Positions 21,097 through 32,780 are shown, numbered from the stretch's first letter. The stretch: DNA of 64,000 nt from Pseudomonas sp. VD-NE ins (GCF_031882575.1 NZ_CP134772.1:3243001-3307000); one strand, 5' to 3'. Notes: generated by a model from the sequence alone, not told the origin. Numbers and translations: made by a program.

Positions 21097-22110
21097 ATGA
21101 ATTCAAAGGTCCCGTCCTTTCTGAAACGCGCATTGTTGGTCAGCGCCCTGCTCAGCGCAGGCTCAGCCGGTGCGGCTGACGGTGTTGGCTTGTTGGTTTA
21201 TAACGCCCAGCACGAAAGCCTGACCAAAGCCTGGGTGGCCGGCTTCACCGAGGAAACCGGGATTCCGGTGACGATTCGCAACGGCGACGACACTGAAATG
21301 GGCAACCAGATCGTGCAGGAAGGCGCGGCCTCGCCGGCAGACGTATTCCTCACCGAAAACTCCCCAGCGATGGTATTGGTCGACAACGCCAAGCTGTTCG
21401 CGCCGATCGCTCCGGCGACGCTGCAACAAGTGGACGCAGCGTACCGCCCGGCCCACGGCCAGTGGATCGGCATCGCCGCGCGCTCAACGGTGTTCGTCTA
21501 CAACCCGGCGAAACTGGCTGAGAAAGACCTGCCGAAATCCCTGCTCGATCTGGCCAGACCGGAGTGGAAAGGTCGCTGGGCTGCTTCACCGGCCGGCGCT
21601 GACTTCCAGGCCATCGTCGCCGCCGTGCTCGAGCAAAAAGGCGAAGCCGCCACGCTCGACTGGCTCAAAGGCATGAAAACCAACGCCAGCGTGTATCGCG
21701 GCAACAGCGCCGTGCTCAAAGCAGTGAACGCCGGGCAGATCGACAGCGGCGTGATCTACCACTATTACAGCTTCGTCGATCAGTCCAAGACCGGCGAAAA
21801 CAGCCAGAACACCAAGCTTTACTACTTCAAACATCAGGATCCGGGGGCGTTTGTCAGTACCTCCGGCGCTGGCGTGCTGGCCTCCAGCAAACATCAGGAA
21901 GAGGCGCAGAAGTTCGTCAAATACATCACCGGCAAAGAAGGTCAGGAGATTCTCCACAGCGGCACTTCGTTTGAATACGCGGTCGGCAAAGACGCGCCGT
22001 CCAACCCGAAACTGACGCCGCTGAAGGATCTTGATGCGCCAACCGTCGACGCGTCGAAACTCGATAGCAAAAAAGCCGTCGAGCTGATGACCCAGGCGGG
22101 AATCCTGTAA
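21097..22110 (+). CDS. Ferric iron ABC transporter periplasmic binding protein (FbpA/AfuA type)
   Basis: The 337-residue protein has a signal peptide cleaved after about residue 26 (SAGAAD). The mature part is a class II ferric-binding protein: LLVYNAQHESLTKAW at the start and tandem tyrosines 223-224 in IYHYYSF, the FbpA-type iron ligands. It captures Fe(III) in the periplasm for the permease and ATPase encoded next. The start ATG follows AGGAG 10 bases upstream; a Fur box lies further up. Confidence 0.92.
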   Translation: MNSKVPSFLKRALLVSALLSAGSAGAADGVGLLVYNAQHESLTKAWVAGFTEETGIPVTIRNGDDTEMGNQIVQEGAASPADVFLTENSPAMVLVDNAKLFAPIAPATLQQVDAAYRPAHGQWIGIAARSTVFVYNPAKLAEKDLPKSLLDLARPEWKGRWAASPAGADFQAIVAAVLEQKGEAATLDWLKGMKTNASVYRGNSAVLKAVNAGQIDSGVIYHYYSFVDQSKTGENSQNTKLYYFKHQDPGAFVSTSGAGVLASSKHQEEAQKFVKYITGKEGQEILHSGTSFEYAVGKDAPSNPKLTPLKDLDAPTVDASKLDSKKAVELMTQAGIL

Positions 22111-23709
22111 GTGCTCCCCGAAACCCTACCCGCGCAGGTCGCAGCGACGGCCTCCGCGAGCCTTAGACTTAAACCCCGCGCCCTCACCGGTCGCGGAGGG
22201 TCGTGGGTGGTTGCGCTGGCGATCGGCGTTTCATTGCTGTCACTGTTGCCGATCGCGTTTGTGCTCGGTGTGTCGTGGGCAACTGGCTGGGCGACTATCG
22301 AAGCGTTGGTGTTTCGCCCACGGGTGGCGGAACTGCTGATCAACACCGTGCTGCTGGTGTTGATCACCTTGCCGCTGTGCATTCTGCTCGGCACCGCACT
22401 GGCATGGCTGACCGAGCGCACCAACCTGCCCGGTCGGCGCCTGTGGTCATTGCTGGCCGTCGCGCCGCTGGCGGTGCCGGCGTTCGTTCACAGCTATGCC
22501 TGGGTCAGCCTGATTCCATCGATTCACGGACTGCCGGCCGGTGTGCTGGTGTCGGTGATCGCCTATTTTCCGTTTCTTTACTTGCCGATTGCCGCGACCT
22601 TGCGCCGACTTGATCCGGCGATCGAAGACGTCGCCGAATCCCTGGGTCTCAAGCCCTGGGCGGTGTTTTTCCGGGTGGTGTTGCCGCAGTTGCGCCTGGC
22701 GATTTGCGGCGGTGCGTTGCTGGTTGGGCTGCACTTGCTGGCCGAGTACGGCCTGTACGCAATGATCCGCTTCGACACCTTTACCACGGCGATTTTCGAT
22801 CAGTTCAAATCAACCTTCAACGGCCCGGCGGCGAACATGCTCGCGGGTGTTCTGGCGTTGTGTTGTCTGGCCATGCTCACCGTCGAATCCGCCGCCCGGG
22901 GCAAGGCGCGATATGCCCGCGTGGGTTCCGGCAGTGCGCGCGAACAGCGCACGGTGCGGCTCGGTCGTGGCAGCGTGATTCTCGGGCTCGGTCTGCAAGG
23001 GCTAACCTGTCTGCTCGCCCTCGGCGTGCCGTTGCTGACATTGAGTCGCTGGTTGATTGCCGGTGGCTGGGACGTGTGGGGCGGTGATGAACTGGTGCCC
23101 GCGCTGTTGCAAACCCTGTCGTTCGGCGTCGCCGGTGCGCTGTTGACCAGTCTGGCGGCGATTCCGATTGCCTGGCTGTCGATCCGCGCGCCGGGCAAAC
23201 TGCAGCGTCTGCTCGAAGGCTGCAATTACATCACCAGTTCCCTGCCGGGGATTGTCGTGGCGCTGGCACTGGTCACGGTGACCATCCATTTCGCCCGGCC
23301 GATCTACCAGACCACCATCACCGTGTTGCTCGCCTATCTGCTGATGTTCCTGCCGCGCGCATTGGTCAGCCTGCGTGCCGGTTTTGCCCAGGCGCCGGTG
23401 GAGCTGGAGAACATTGCGCAAAGCCTCGGCCGTTCGCCGTTGCGCGCCTTGTGGCTGATTACTTTGCGCTTGGCCGCACCGGGCGCAGCAGCTGGCGCTG
23501 CACTGGTGTTTCTGGCGATCACCAATGAATTGACCGCGACCTTGCTGCTCGCGCCTAACGGCACGCGCACCTTGGCCACCGGTTTCTGGGCCATGACCAG
23601 CGAAATCGATTACGCCGCCGCTGCGCCGTACGCACTGTTGATGGTGCTGCTCTCGCTGCCGCTGACGGCCCTCCTCTATCACCAATCCAGGCGCACCGCT
23701 GGCCGATGA
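22111..23709 (+). CDS. Ferric iron ABC transporter permease (fused two-domain FbpB type)
   Basis: The 532-residue inner-membrane protein has two homologous permease halves. Each carries an EAA-like loop that docks with the ATPase ([20 protein letters not shown] near 170 and [20 protein letters not shown] near 430). About twelve membrane segments are visible. It starts with GTG immediately after the stop of the binding-protein gene and overlaps the ATPase gene by 4 bases, so the three form one tight operon. Confidence 0.92.
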   Translation: MLPETLPAQVAATASASLRLKPRALTGRGGSWVVALAIGVSLLSLLPIAFVLGVSWATGWATIEALVFRPRVAELLINTVLLVLITLPLCILLGTALAWLTERTNLPGRRLWSLLAVAPLAVPAFVHSYAWVSLIPSIHGLPAGVLVSVIAYFPFLYLPIAATLRRLDPAIEDVAESLGLKPWAVFFRVVLPQLRLAICGGALLVGLHLLAEYGLYAMIRFDTFTTAIFDQFKSTFNGPAANMLAGVLALCCLAMLTVESAARGKARYARVGSGSAREQRTVRLGRGSVILGLGLQGLTCLLALGVPLLTLSRWLIAGGWDVWGGDELVPALLQTLSFGVAGALLTSLAAIPIAWLSIRAPGKLQRLLEGCNYITSSLPGIVVALALVTVTIHFARPIYQTTITVLLAYLLMFLPRALVSLRAGFAQAPVELENIAQSLGRSPLRALWLITLRLAAPGAAAGAALVFLAITNELTATLLLAPNGTRTLATGFWAMTSEIDYAAAAPYALLMVLLSLPLTALLYHQSRRTAGR

Positions 23710-24764
23710 ACGCACTCGAACTGATCTCACTGAACAAATCCTTCGGCGCGCAGAAAGCGCTGGATGACATCTGCCTGTCCGTACCGACCGGCAGCCGCAC
23801 GGTGATTGTCGGCCCGTCCGGCTCAGGCAAAACCACGCTGCTGCGGATAATTGCCGGGTTTGAATTCCCTGATGCCGGTAGCCTCACGCTCAACGGTCAG
23901 GTGCTGGTCGACAGCACTCACGCCGTGCCGGCTTATCAACGGCAGATCGGTTATGTCCCTCAGGATGGCGCGCTGTTTCCGCACATGACCGTCGCCGCCA
24001 ACATCGGTTTTGGCCTGACGCTAACCGGCACCGCCAGAGAGGAACGGATCAAGGCATTGATGGACAGCGTCTCGCTCGACGCCAACATGGCCAACCGTTG
24101 GCCGCATGAATTGTCCGGCGGCCAGCAGCAACGGGTTTCCCTCGCCCGGGCATTGGCGCAACAACCGCGACTGATGCTGCTCGATGAGCCCTTCTCCGCC
24201 CTCGACACCGGCCTGCGCAGCGCCATGCGCAAAATGGTTGCGCGCTTGCTCGAGGACGCTGGCGTCACGACGATTCTGGTGACCCACGATCAGGGTGAAG
24301 CGTTGTCATTTGCCGATCAGTTGGCAGTGATGCGCGGCGGGCGGCTGGTGCAATCCGGGCATCCGATGGACCTTTACCGCTTTCCCCACGACGAGCAGAC
24401 CGCGCATTTTCTCGGTGAAGCCGTGGTCATGCCGGCGCGGATCGAATCCGGTCTGGCCCACTGCGATCTCGGCCAGGTGCCGGTGAACAGCAACGGCTTT
24501 ATTGGCAATGCGCAGATCATGCTCAGGCCCGAACAGTTGCAGTTGTCCGGCGCCGTACTCGGCACACAAGGCTGCCCCGCCGTGGTCACCGAACGCGATT
24601 TTGCCGGTAACACCTGCACCCTCACCGTCGAACTGCGCTCGTCGATCACTCAGGATCCCGGACGTTCGCTGCTGGTGCGCAGTTCCGGCATGCACGCGCC
24701 GCCTGCTGGCAGCGACGTGCAGTTATCGGTGCTCGGTGCGGCCCATCTGTTCGCCGCTTGCTGA
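23706..24764 (+). CDS. Ferric iron ABC transporter ATP-binding protein (FbpC type)
   Basis: The 352-residue ATPase has Walker [10 protein letters not shown] at about 37-45, signature [15 protein letters not shown], Walker [13 protein letters not shown] and switch histidine in [10 protein letters not shown]-terminal TOBE-like part follows ([11 protein letters not shown]). It powers the FbpB-type permease. The stop codon is directly followed by the stop of the convergent recombinase gene, leaving no room for a terminator between them. Confidence 0.93.
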   Translation: MNALELISLNKSFGAQKALDDICLSVPTGSRTVIVGPSGSGKTTLLRIIAGFEFPDAGSLTLNGQVLVDSTHAVPAYQRQIGYVPQDGALFPHMTVAANIGFGLTLTGTAREERIKALMDSVSLDANMANRWPHELSGGQQQRVSLARALAQQPRLMLLDEPFSALDTGLRSAMRKMVARLLEDAGVTTILVTHDQGEALSFADQLAVMRGGRLVQSGHPMDLYRFPHDEQTAHFLGEAVVMPARIESGLAHCDLGQVPVNSNGFIGNAQIMLRPEQLQLSGAVLGTQGCPAVVTERDFAGNTCTLTVELRSSITQDPGRSLLVRSSGMHAPPAGSDVQLSVLGAAHLFAAC

Positions 24765-25757
24765 TTACAGATCGAAGCGATCCACCGCACGCCGCCGCTC
24801 GTTGTCATCGCGCACATCGTAGTTGGCGGTGGTCTGGATGTTGCTGTGGTGCGCGAGCTTCTGCGCGATCGACAGATCATGCTCCTCGATCACCCGCGTG
24901 ATGAACGAGCGGCGGAAGTCGTGGGGCATGATCTTCACCCCGACCTGCGTGCCCCGCTGACGGGCGATGTAGTAAATCGCGTGCTTGGTGATGCGCTCGC
25001 GGGTGATATGGCTGCCGCGACGGATGCGGTTGAACAGAAAGGCATCGTCGCTCTCGCCTTCCTTGAGTTGTGAGCGTCTTAGTTCCAGCCACGCATCGAG
25101 TTTGGCGAACGCCCAGGCCGGCGCGTACTTGATCAGTTGTTTATTGCCTTTGCCGGTGACGGTCAGGCTGCGCTCAGTAAAGTCGACCTGATTCAAGTCC
25201 AGATCCACCGACTCCGATTTACGCATGCCGGTGCCGTACAACAACGCAATCACCGCTGCGTCGCGCAGCCCTTGCGGGCGCGGATCAGCGGCGCAGACTT
25301 CCATCAATTCGTGAATCAAGGTGCGCTTCAAGTTGCGCCCCTGCGACAAGCGCGTGCCGGCAATGGCTTTGACCGAACGCATCTTCAACAAATGATCCTG
25401 AGAAATCAGGCTCATGCGCCAGGCTTCATTCATCACACCGCGCACGGCATTCACATACAGCGAAGAAGTGTTCGGCGCATAGTTGTCTTCGCGCAAAGCG
25501 GCAACCAGCGCAACAACATCTTCAGGTTGTAATGCATGCCAGGGAATATCCTCGACATTCATGTCTTCAAAGCCGAGACGGTCTGCCGCATCCTGCAAAA
25601 CGTAGCGCATGGTCAACTGGCTGGAGGGAGCCAGGCGCGCCAGATACAGGGTCATCGGATTGGTTTGGCGGGTTTGCAGCGGTACAACGGACAAGTCAGT
25701 CAAACGTAAAGGCCTTGAGTAAAAACAATTCAACACAGCAACTAACAACTGCAACAT
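24765..25757 (-). CDS. Lone tyrosine recombinase/integrase
   Basis: The 330-residue site-specific recombinase has a complete catalytic set: R179 (GTGMRKSE), K203 (TGKGNK), H279 and R282 (HDFRRS), H303 or H304 (LAHHSN) and nucleophile Y313 (ANYDVRDD). The N-terminal SAM-like core-binding domain lies roughly at 35-150. The start is uncertain: ATG 25757 gives the full frame, while ATG 25655 would give a shorter protein, and neither has a good ribosome binding site. No excisionase, tRNA end, att repeat or phage gene accompanies it, so it is either a relic of a mobile element or a domesticated recombinase. Confidence 0.88.
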   Translation of the reverse strand: MLQLLVAVLNCFYSRPLRLTDLSVVPLQTRQTNPMTLYLARLAPSSQLTMRYVLQDAADRLGFEDMNVEDIPWHALQPEDVVALVAALREDNYAPNTSSLYVNAVRGVMNEAWRMSLISQDHLLKMRSVKAIAGTRLSQGRNLKRTLIHELMEVCAADPRPQGLRDAAVIALLYGTGMRKSESVDLDLNQVDFTERSLTVTGKGNKQLIKYAPAWAFAKLDAWLELRRSQLKEGESDDAFLFNRIRRGSHITRERITKHAIYYIARQRGTQVGVKIMPHDFRRSFITRVIEEHDLSIAQKLAHHSNIQTTANYDVRDDNERRRAVDRFDL

Positions 25758-26088
25758 TTACCCTATAAAGGGAACACTTCTGTAGGACTTTTCTACTAAA
25801 AACGACGATAAACGGTAGAAGTCTGAACAGCGGCTGTATGAGTTCTAGATAAACGATTCGCCGACCGGTTTTTCATGTTCCTTTCACAAAAACGGGCATA
25901 ACCTTAATTCCAACAGATCCCGTGCCGGCGCCGTCCAAACTGCCGCGCGAAGCCACAAAAGTCAACCGAACCCCGACGGTAAGTCGTATCAGCAACTTAT
26001 TGATGCAAAGGTATTTTTTGCGTCTACGCTGAGATTGGATCCTGTTTGGTGACTTGGTTTTCTTCTGATTGTTTGTGATGAGGTGTTC
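25758..26088. other. Intergenic region between the recombinase gene and the arn operon
   Basis: About 330 bases of relatively AT-rich sequence with the start regions of two divergent units. TGATGAGG at 26076-26083 is the ribosome binding site of arnB. An imperfect inverted repeat (ACTTTTCTAC near 25787 against GTAGAAGT near 25815) could be a regulatory or recombination site. I found no clear PmrA-type or PhoP-type double half-site, although these regulators are the expected controllers of arn. Confidence 0.4.
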
Positions 26089-27237
26089 ATGAGTCAGGCG
26101 TTTCTCCCCTTCTCTCGCCCGAGTATCGGCGATGAAGAAATTGCAGCCGTTGAGCAAGTATTGCGTTCCGGCTGGATCACTACCGGACCGAAAAATCAGG
26201 CACTCGAAGAACAATTCGCGCAGTACGTTGGCTGTCGGCATGCGGTGGCACTTTCGTCCGCCACCGGCGGCATGCACATCACCTTGCTGGCCCTGGGTAT
26301 TGGCCCGGGTGACGAAGTCATCACCCCGTCGCAGACCTGGGTGTCGACCGCCAACATGATCTCGCTGCTCGGCGCCACACCGGTGTTCGTTGACGTTGAT
26401 CGCGACACCTTGATGACCGACGCCGCGCGCATCGAAGCCGCCATCACCCCACGCACCAAAGCAATCATTCCCGTGCATTACGCCGGCGCCGCGTTTGATC
26501 TTGATCCGCTGTACGCGCTGGCCGACAAACACGGCATCGCAGTGATCGAAGACGCCGCCCACGCCGCTGGCACCCGTTACAAGGGCCGTCATGTCGGCGC
26601 GCAAGGCACGGCGATTTTCTCCTTCCATGCGATCAAGAACATGACCTGTGCCGAAGGCGCGATGTTCGTCACCGACGACGAAGCCTTGGCCAGCCGCGTG
26701 CGCATGCTCAAATTCCACGGTCTGGGCGTTGACGCCTACGATCGCCTGACCGGTGGCCGCAAGCCGCAGGCGCAAGTGATGGAACCGGGGTTCAAGTACA
26801 ACCTCGCCGACATCAACGCCGCGATTGCGCTGGTGCAACTGGAGCGTCTGGACGCGATCAACGCGCGCCGCACCGAACTGGCCGCCGCCTACCGGCAAAA
26901 ACTCGAAGGCCTGCCGGTGCAACCGCTGGCCGTACCTGCCTACGCCCAGACCCACGCCTGGCACCTGTTCATCCTGCGCATCGACAGCGAGCGCTGCGGC
27001 ATGGATCGCGAAGCCTTCATGAAAGGCTTGCAGGACCAGGGCATCGGCACCGGTATCCATTTCATCGCCACCCACCTGCACACCTGGTATCGCCAGCGTG
27101 ACCCCGATCTGTATCTGCCCAACACCGAATGGAACTCGGCGCGGCTGTGCTCGATTCCGTTGTTCCCCGACATGAGCGATCAAGACCTTGATCGCGTGGT
27201 CGGTGCCATCGCCACTCTTATGGACAAACGCCTGTGA
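26089..27237 (+). CDS. arnB: UDP-4-amino-4-deoxy-L-arabinose-oxoglutarate aminotransferase
   Basis: The 382-residue PLP-dependent DegT/DnrJ/EryC1-family aminotransferase has its PLP-binding lysine as K183 in [10 protein letters not shown], with [21 protein letters not shown] upstream. It aminates UDP-4-keto-arabinose with glutamate to make UDP-Ara4N. It heads the arn operon. ATG 26089 is chosen over an upstream GTG at 26083 because TGAGG lies at correct spacing before it. It overlaps arnC by 4 bases. Confidence 0.95.
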   Translation: MSQAFLPFSRPSIGDEEIAAVEQVLRSGWITTGPKNQALEEQFAQYVGCRHAVALSSATGGMHITLLALGIGPGDEVITPSQTWVSTANMISLLGATPVFVDVDRDTLMTDAARIEAAITPRTKAIIPVHYAGAAFDLDPLYALADKHGIAVIEDAAHAAGTRYKGRHVGAQGTAIFSFHAIKNMTCAEGAMFVTDDEALASRVRMLKFHGLGVDAYDRLTGGRKPQAQVMEPGFKYNLADINAAIALVQLERLDAINARRTELAAAYRQKLEGLPVQPLAVPAYAQTHAWHLFILRIDSERCGMDREAFMKGLQDQGIGTGIHFIATHLHTWYRQRDPDLYLPNTEWNSARLCSIPLFPDMSDQDLDRVVGAIATLMDKRL

Positions 27238-28259
27238 AACCTTATCCGATCCGCTGTGTGTCGATCGTCATCCCGGTCTACAACGAACAGGACAGCCTCC
27301 CGGAACTGCTGCGCCGCACCGAGGCAGCCTGCCGGATGCTGCGTCACGACTATGAAATCGTCCTCGTCGACGATGGCAGCCGTGACGAGTCCGCCAACCT
27401 TCTGGAAGAAGCTGCGAGCCGTGAGGACAGCCCGTTTGTAGCCGTCATCCTCAACCGCAACTACGGCCAGCATGCAGCAATCATGGCCGGTTTCGAGCAG
27501 TGCAAAGGCGATGTCGTCATCACCCTCGACGCCGACCTGCAGAACCCGCCGGAAGAAATCCCGCGCCTGGTCGCCGAAGCCGAAAAAGGTTACGACGTCG
27601 TCGGCACCGTGCGCGGCAACCGTCAGGATTCGGCCCTGCGCCGCTATCCTTCGAAGCTGATCAACCTCGCCGTGCAGCGCTCTACCGGCGTCGCCATGAG
27701 CGACTACGGCTGCATGCTCCGCGCTTACCGCCGGACGATCATCGACGCAATGCTCGCCTGCCGTGAACGCAGCACCTTCATCCCGATTCTGGCCAACAGC
27801 TTCGCCCGCCACACCACCGAAATCGTCGTGGCCCACGCCGAACGTGAGCACGGCGATTCGAAGTACAGCCCGATGCGCCTGATCAACCTGATGTTCGACT
27901 TGATCACCTGCATGACCACCACGCCGTTGCGCCTGCTGAGCATCGTCGGTTTCACCATGGCCGGGCTTGGATTGCTGTTTGCTTTTGCGTTGATCGTCAT
28001 GCGCCTGGCGTTCGGTTCCGGCTGGGCCGGTGACGGCATGTTCGTGCTGTTCGCCGTGCTCTTTGTGTTCACCGGTGGCCAGTTCATCGGCATGGGCCTG
28101 CTCGGCGAATACCTCGGGCGCATGTACAGCGACGTGCGCGCCCGCCCGCGTTTCTTCATTGAAAAAGTCTTGCGCAGCCACGCCGCCGAGCCGGCGCCTG
28201 CGGTCACCGTTGATGGTCTCTCCACTACTACTTCTACTACCGGTCAGGTTCACTCATGA
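27234..28259 (+). CDS. arnC: Undecaprenyl-phosphate 4-deoxy-4-formamido-L-arabinose transferase
   Basis: The 341-residue GT2 enzyme has an N-terminal catalytic domain ([13 protein letters not shown]; the metal-binding [14 protein letters not shown]) and two C-terminal membrane helices (about 235-300). It transfers formylated Ara4N from UDP to undecaprenyl phosphate at the inner membrane. It starts with GTG overlapping the arnB stop and itself overlaps arnA by 4 bases. Confidence 0.95.
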   Translation: MKPYPIRCVSIVIPVYNEQDSLPELLRRTEAACRMLRHDYEIVLVDDGSRDESANLLEEAASREDSPFVAVILNRNYGQHAAIMAGFEQCKGDVVITLDADLQNPPEEIPRLVAEAEKGYDVVGTVRGNRQDSALRRYPSKLINLAVQRSTGVAMSDYGCMLRAYRRTIIDAMLACRERSTFIPILANSFARHTTEIVVAHAEREHGDSKYSPMRLINLMFDLITCMTTTPLRLLSIVGFTMAGLGLLFAFALIVMRLAFGSGWAGDGMFVLFAVLFVFTGGQFIGMGLLGEYLGRMYSDVRARPRFFIEKVLRSHAAEPAPAVTVDGLSTTTSTTGQVHS

Positions 28260-30247
28260 GTGCAAAAACTGTTGTCTTCGCTTATCACGATATTGGTTGC
28301 GCCGGTATTCAAGGCCTGCTCGACAGCGGCTATGACATTGCGGCGGTGTTCACTCACGCCGATGACCCGAAAGAAAACGCGTTTTACGGATCGGTCGCGC
28401 AACTGTGCGCCAGCAAAGGCATCCCGGTGCACGCACCGGAAGACGTCAACCATCCGTTGTGGATCGAGCGCATTGCCAAGCTCGCGCCTGAGTACATTTT
28501 CTCCTTCTACTATCGCAACCTGCTCAGTGAGTCGTTGCTGGCCGTGGCCAAGAAAGGCGCGTTCAACCTGCACGGCTCGTTGCTGCCAAGCTACCGTGGC
28601 CGCGCCCCAGCCAACTGGGTTCTGGTCAACGGCGAAACCGAAACCGGCGTCACTTTGCACCGCATGGTCAAGCGCGCCGATGCCGGCGCCATCGTTGCCC
28701 AGCAGCGTGTTGCCATCGAACGCAGCGACACCGCGCTGAGCCTGCACGGCAAGTTGCGCACCGCCGCCGCTGATCTGTTGCGTGACACCCTGCCGGCCAT
28801 GTTGCAAGGCAAAATCAGCGAAACCGCGCAGGACGAATCGAAAGCCACCGTGTTTGGTCGTCGCACCGCAGCGGACGGCAAACTGGTCTGGGCGAAACCG
28901 GCCGAGCAGTTGTTCAACCTGGTTCGCGCCGTGACCCAACCTTATCCGGGTGCATTCTGCGCCGTGGGTGAACACAAACTGATCGTCTGGAGCGCTGAAG
29001 TTGCCAAGGGCAACGACGGTCAGGCACCGGGTCGGGTGATCAGTGTCGACCCGCTGCGCATTGCCTGCGGCGAAGATTCTTTGGTGATCCTCTCCGGTCA
29101 GCGCAACGACAACGGTCTGTTCCTCAGCGGCCCGCAACTGGCCAGTGAACTCGGTCTGGTCGATGGCTCGCTGCTGCGCGGAGCTGAATCCGGCCGTGCA
29201 CCGCGTCGCACTCGCGTGCTGATCCTTGGCGTCAACGGCTTCATTGGCAATCACTTGTCCGAGCGTCTGCTGCGCGATGACCGCTACGAAGTCTATGGCC
29301 TGGACATCGGTTCCGACGCCATCGACCGTCTGCGCAGCCATCCGCACTTCCACTACGTCGAAGGCGACATCAGCATTCACTCCGAGTGGATCGAGTACCA
29401 CATCAAGAAGTGCGACGTGGTCCTGCCGCTGGTGGCCATCGCCACGCCGATCGAATACACCCGCAACCCGCTGCGTGTGTTCGAACTCGACTTCGAAGAA
29501 AACCTGAAACTGGTGCGCTACTGCGTCAAGTACAACAAGCGCGTGATCTTCCCGTCGACCTCGGAAGTCTATGGCATGTGCCAGGACAAGCACTTCGACG
29601 AAGACACCTCGAACCTCGTGGTCGGCCCGATCAACAAGCAGCGCTGGATCTACTCGGTGTCCAAACAACTGCTCGACCGGGTGATCTGGGCGTACGGCGC
29701 CAAGGGTTTGAATTTCACCCTGTTCCGTCCTTTCAACTGGATGGGCCCGCGTCTCGACCGTCTGGACTCGGCACGCATCGGCAGCTCCCGTGCAATCACC
29801 CAACTGATCCTCAACCTGGTCGAAGGCACGCCGATTCGCCTGTTCGACGGCGGTGAGCAGAAACGCTGCTTCACTGACATCGCTGACGGCGTCGAAGCAC
29901 TGGCGCGGATCATCGATAACGATAACGACGTCTGCAACGGCCAGATCATCAACATCGGCAACCCGGACAACGAAGCGAGCATCCGTCAGTTGGGGGAAGA
30001 GTTGCTGCGTCAGTTCGAAGCGCACCCGCTGCGCGACAACTTCCCACCGTTCGCCGGTTTCCGCGACGTGGAAAGCAAGGCGTTCTACGGTGCCGGTTAT
30101 CAGGACGTCGAACACCGCAAACCCAGCATCGCCAACGCCAAGCGTCTGCTCGACTGGACGCCAACCGTGGAAATGCGCGAGACCATCGGCAATACGCTCG
30201 ATTTCTTCTTGCGCGAGGCCATGCTCGAAATCGCGGACAAGAAGTAA
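28256..30247 (+). CDS. arnA: Bifunctional UDP-glucuronate decarboxylase/UDP-Ara4N formyltransferase
   Basis: The 663-residue fusion has an N-terminal formyltransferase domain (about 1-300) with [16 protein letters not shown], and a C-terminal SDR-type decarboxylase domain starting at [10 protein letters not shown] with STSEVYGM and the catalytic YSVSK. The decarboxylase half makes UDP-4-keto-arabinose from UDP-glucuronate; the other half formylates UDP-Ara4N. Length matches E. coli ArnA closely. The stop and the arnD start share one base. Confidence 0.96.
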   Translation: MSAKTVVFAYHDIGCAGIQGLLDSGYDIAAVFTHADDPKENAFYGSVAQLCASKGIPVHAPEDVNHPLWIERIAKLAPEYIFSFYYRNLLSESLLAVAKKGAFNLHGSLLPSYRGRAPANWVLVNGETETGVTLHRMVKRADAGAIVAQQRVAIERSDTALSLHGKLRTAAADLLRDTLPAMLQGKISETAQDESKATVFGRRTAADGKLVWAKPAEQLFNLVRAVTQPYPGAFCAVGEHKLIVWSAEVAKGNDGQAPGRVISVDPLRIACGEDSLVILSGQRNDNGLFLSGPQLASELGLVDGSLLRGAESGRAPRRTRVLILGVNGFIGNHLSERLLRDDRYEVYGLDIGSDAIDRLRSHPHFHYVEGDISIHSEWIEYHIKKCDVVLPLVAIATPIEYTRNPLRVFELDFEENLKLVRYCVKYNKRVIFPSTSEVYGMCQDKHFDEDTSNLVVGPINKQRWIYSVSKQLLDRVIWAYGAKGLNFTLFRPFNWMGPRLDRLDSARIGSSRAITQLILNLVEGTPIRLFDGGEQKRCFTDIADGVEALARIIDNDNDVCNGQIINIGNPDNEASIRQLGEELLRQFEAHPLRDNFPPFAGFRDVESKAFYGAGYQDVEHRKPSIANAKRLLDWTPTVEMRETIGNTLDFFLREAMLEIADKK

Positions 30248-31131
30248 TGCAGGCAGGACTTCGTATCGACGTCGACACCTACCGCGGCACCCGTGAAGGT
30301 GTGCCGCGGCTGCTGGAAATGCTCGACGAGGCACAGATCAAGGCAACGTTCTTCTTCAGTGTCGGCCCGGACAACATGGGCCGGCATCTGTGGCGCCTGA
30401 TCCGCCCGCAGTTTCTCTGGAAGATGCTCCGCTCCAACGCCGCCGGCCTTTACGGCTGGGACATTCTGCTGGCTGGTACCGCGTGGCCGGGCAAACCGAT
30501 TGGCCGTGACCTCGGGCACCTGATGCGTCAGGCCCGCGATGCCGGTCATGAAGTGGGCCTACATGCGTGGGATCACCACGGCTGGCAGGCCAACGCCGGG
30601 CGCTGGAGCAATGCGCAACTGATCGAGCAGATCCGTCAGGGCGTCGACACTTTGAGCGACATTCTCGGCGAGAAAGTCGAGTGCTCGGCCGCTGCCGGTT
30701 GGCGTGCGGACGAGCGCGTGATCGAGGCCAAGCAAGCCTTCGGCTTTCGCTACAACAGCGATTGCCGTGGGCAACGTCTGTTTCGCCCGTTGCTGGCCGA
30801 CGGCACGCCGGGTACACCGCAGATTCCGGTGGATTTGCCGACCTTCGACGAGGTCGTCGGCCCGATCGTAGCGGCGCGGGACTTCAACGGTTTCATCCTC
30901 GATCACTTTCGCCCGCAACAGCTCAACGTCTACACCATTCACGCCGAAGTAGAAGGGATTCTGATGGCTGAGGATTTTCGTCAATTGCTGGCCGATGCGC
31001 GCCAGCGAGGTATCGATTTCAAACCGCTGGGCGATTTGCTGCCCGAGTTCTTCAACACCTTGCCCGTGGGTCGTGTGCAACGCGGCGCCCTCGACGGCCG
31101 TGAAGGCTGGCTGGGAGTGCAAGGCGCATGA
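30247..31131 (+). CDS. arnD: 4-deoxy-4-formamido-L-arabinose-phosphoundecaprenol deformylase
   Basis: The 294-residue polysaccharide-deacetylase-fold enzyme has the metal-binding Asp pair in [19 protein letters not shown] and a second motif [13 protein letters not shown] supplying histidines. It deformylates the undecaprenyl-linked sugar, making the pathway irreversible before transfer to lipid A. Overlap with arnT is 4 bases. Confidence 0.95.
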   Translation: MQAGLRIDVDTYRGTREGVPRLLEMLDEAQIKATFFFSVGPDNMGRHLWRLIRPQFLWKMLRSNAAGLYGWDILLAGTAWPGKPIGRDLGHLMRQARDAGHEVGLHAWDHHGWQANAGRWSNAQLIEQIRQGVDTLSDILGEKVECSAAAGWRADERVIEAKQAFGFRYNSDCRGQRLFRPLLADGTPGTPQIPVDLPTFDEVVGPIVAARDFNGFILDHFRPQQLNVYTIHAEVEGILMAEDFRQLLADARQRGIDFKPLGDLLPEFFNTLPVGRVQRGALDGREGWLGVQGA

Positions 31132-32780
31132 CTAAACGCTGGACGCTGCCACTGCTGTTGCTGGTCATTTGCTTGCTGGCCTATCTGCTGCCGCTGGGCA
31201 CGCACGGCTTGTGGATTCCCGACGAAACCCGCTACGCACAGATCAGCCAGGACATGCTGCTGAGCGGCAACTGGGTGTCGCCGCACTTCATGAGCCTGCG
31301 TTATTTCGAGAAGCCGATTGCCGGTTACTGGATGATCGCGCTGGGTCAGGAGTTGTTTGGGCAAAACCTGTTCGGCGTGCGCTTTGCTTCGGCGCTGAGC
31401 ACCGGGTTGAGTGTGCTGCTGTGCTATCTGGTCGCCCGGCGCTTGTGGAACGAGCCGCGTAAAAGCTTCGTCTGCGCCCTGCTCTACATGAGTTTTACCG
31501 TGGTCGCCGGTCAGGCCGGTTACGCCAACCTCGATCCGCAATTCACTTTCTGGGTCAACCTCAGTCTGGTGGCGCTGTGGTTTGCCGTCGACAGCCACAC
31601 CAGCGGCAAGCGCATGGCGGCCTGGGCGGTATTGGGGCTGGCGTGTGGCATGGGTTTCATGACCAAGGGATTCCTCGCCTGGCTGCTGCCGGTGTTGATC
31701 GCCCTGCCGTGGATGCTCTGGCAAAAACGCTGGCGTGAATTGCTGATGTTCGGCCCGGTGGCGATTGCCGTGGCGATCCTCGTCAGCCTGCCGTGGGTGC
31801 TGTCGGTGCATGCGCAGGAGCCGGACTACTGGCGGTTCTTCTTCTGGCACGAACATATTCGTCGCTTTGCCGGTGATGACGCGCAACACGATGCGCCGTG
31901 GTGGTTCTATCTGCCGCTGTTGGTGGCGTTCAGTCTGCCGTGGGTGGGGTTGCTGCCGACGGCATTCAAGCAGGCATGGCAAAGCCGCGCTCAGCCGAAA
32001 GTGGTCTTTGTGCTGCTCTGGCTGGCGATGCCGCTGGGTTTTTTCAGCCTGGCCAACGGCAAGCTACCGACTTACATCCTGCCGTGCCTGCTGCCGATGG
32101 CGTTGTTGCTGGGCAATGCGCTGGCCGACCGCTTGCGTCTTGAGCAAGGTCGCACGCTGAGCATCAATGGTCTGCTCAATCTGTTGCTGGGCGTCGTCAC
32201 GTTGATCGCGCTGGTCTATTTGCAACTGACCAAACCGGTCTACGACCACGAACTGCACAGCATGGTGCTGGTGTTTATCGCGCTGATCGGCTGGATCATC
32301 GCCAACCTGCTGCAAGCCTTTCTGCCGCTCCAATGCTGGGCCGCGCCGGCGCTCGGCAGCCTGTTGCTGATCGCCGTGTTGCCGGCGGCGCTGCCCAAAT
32401 CGGTGGTCGCCAACAAGATGCCGGATCAGTTCATCAAGCATCACGTCACCGAACTGGCGCAAACCACCCACCTGCTGAGCAACGATCTGGGCGCCGCTTC
32501 GGCGCTGGCCTGGCGCCTGAAAACCCCGCAAGTGGCGTTGTACAACACGATAGGCGAATTGAAATATGGCCTTGCCTATCCTGACGGCATTCAACAGCGG
32601 GTCGACAGCAAAGACGTGCAACAGTGGATGCGCGAGGCGCGCCGCAGCGGTTCAGTCGGCGTGGTGATGCGCGTCAAGGGGCAGGACGAACTGGACGAAA
32701 TCGACAAGTTGCCCAAGGACGGCATCCGTTACGAACAGGGCAACCTGGTGATCATGATCCTGCCCAAGGAGGCGTCATGA
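31128..32780 (+). CDS. arnT: Lipid A 4-amino-4-deoxy-L-arabinose transferase, arn operon copy
   Basis: The 550-residue polytopic transferase has the ArnT motif [39 protein letters not shown] and [20 protein letters not shown]. It attaches Ara4N to lipid A phosphates on the periplasmic face. It sits in canonical position within arnBCADTEF. A close paralogue is at 17656-19371; most motifs differ by only a few residues between the two, pointing to duplication within the lineage. Confidence 0.95.
   Translation: MTKRWTLPLLLLVICLLAYLLPLGTHGLWIPDETRYAQISQDMLLSGNWVSPHFMSLRYFEKPIAGYWMIALGQELFGQNLFGVRFASALSTGLSVLLCYLVARRLWNEPRKSFVCALLYMSFTVVAGQAGYANLDPQFTFWVNLSLVALWFAVDSHTSGKRMAAWAVLGLACGMGFMTKGFLAWLLPVLIALPWMLWQKRWRELLMFGPVAIAVAILVSLPWVLSVHAQEPDYWRFFFWHEHIRRFAGDDAQHDAPWWFYLPLLVAFSLPWVGLLPTAFKQAWQSRAQPKVVFVLLWLAMPLGFFSLANGKLPTYILPCLLPMALLLGNALADRLRLEQGRTLSINGLLNLLLGVVTLIALVYLQLTKPVYDHELHSMVLVFIALIGWIIANLLQAFLPLQCWAAPALGSLLLIAVLPAALPKSVVANKMPDQFIKHHVTELAQTTHLLSNDLGAASALAWRLKTPQVALYNTIGELKYGLAYPDGIQQRVDSKDVQQWMREARRSGSVGVVMRVKGQDELDEIDKLPKDGIRYEQGNLVIMILPKEAS

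Noticed and set aside
24765..25757. Genomic island or prophage boundary at the recombinase
   Set aside because: No tRNA gene, att repeats, excisionase, phage genes or shift in base composition are visible on either side.
26041..26080. GTTT repeats as a PhoP box before arnB
   Set aside because: The three GTTT copies are 13 and 14 bases apart, not the 11-base period expected, and none has the full half-site.
28250..30334. Long minus-strand open frame of 694 codons opposite arnA
   Set aside because: Shadow of the strongly codon-biased arnA gene, with no recognisable domain or ribosome binding site. Similar shadows occur at 44327-45799, 17650-19038 and 50160-51557.
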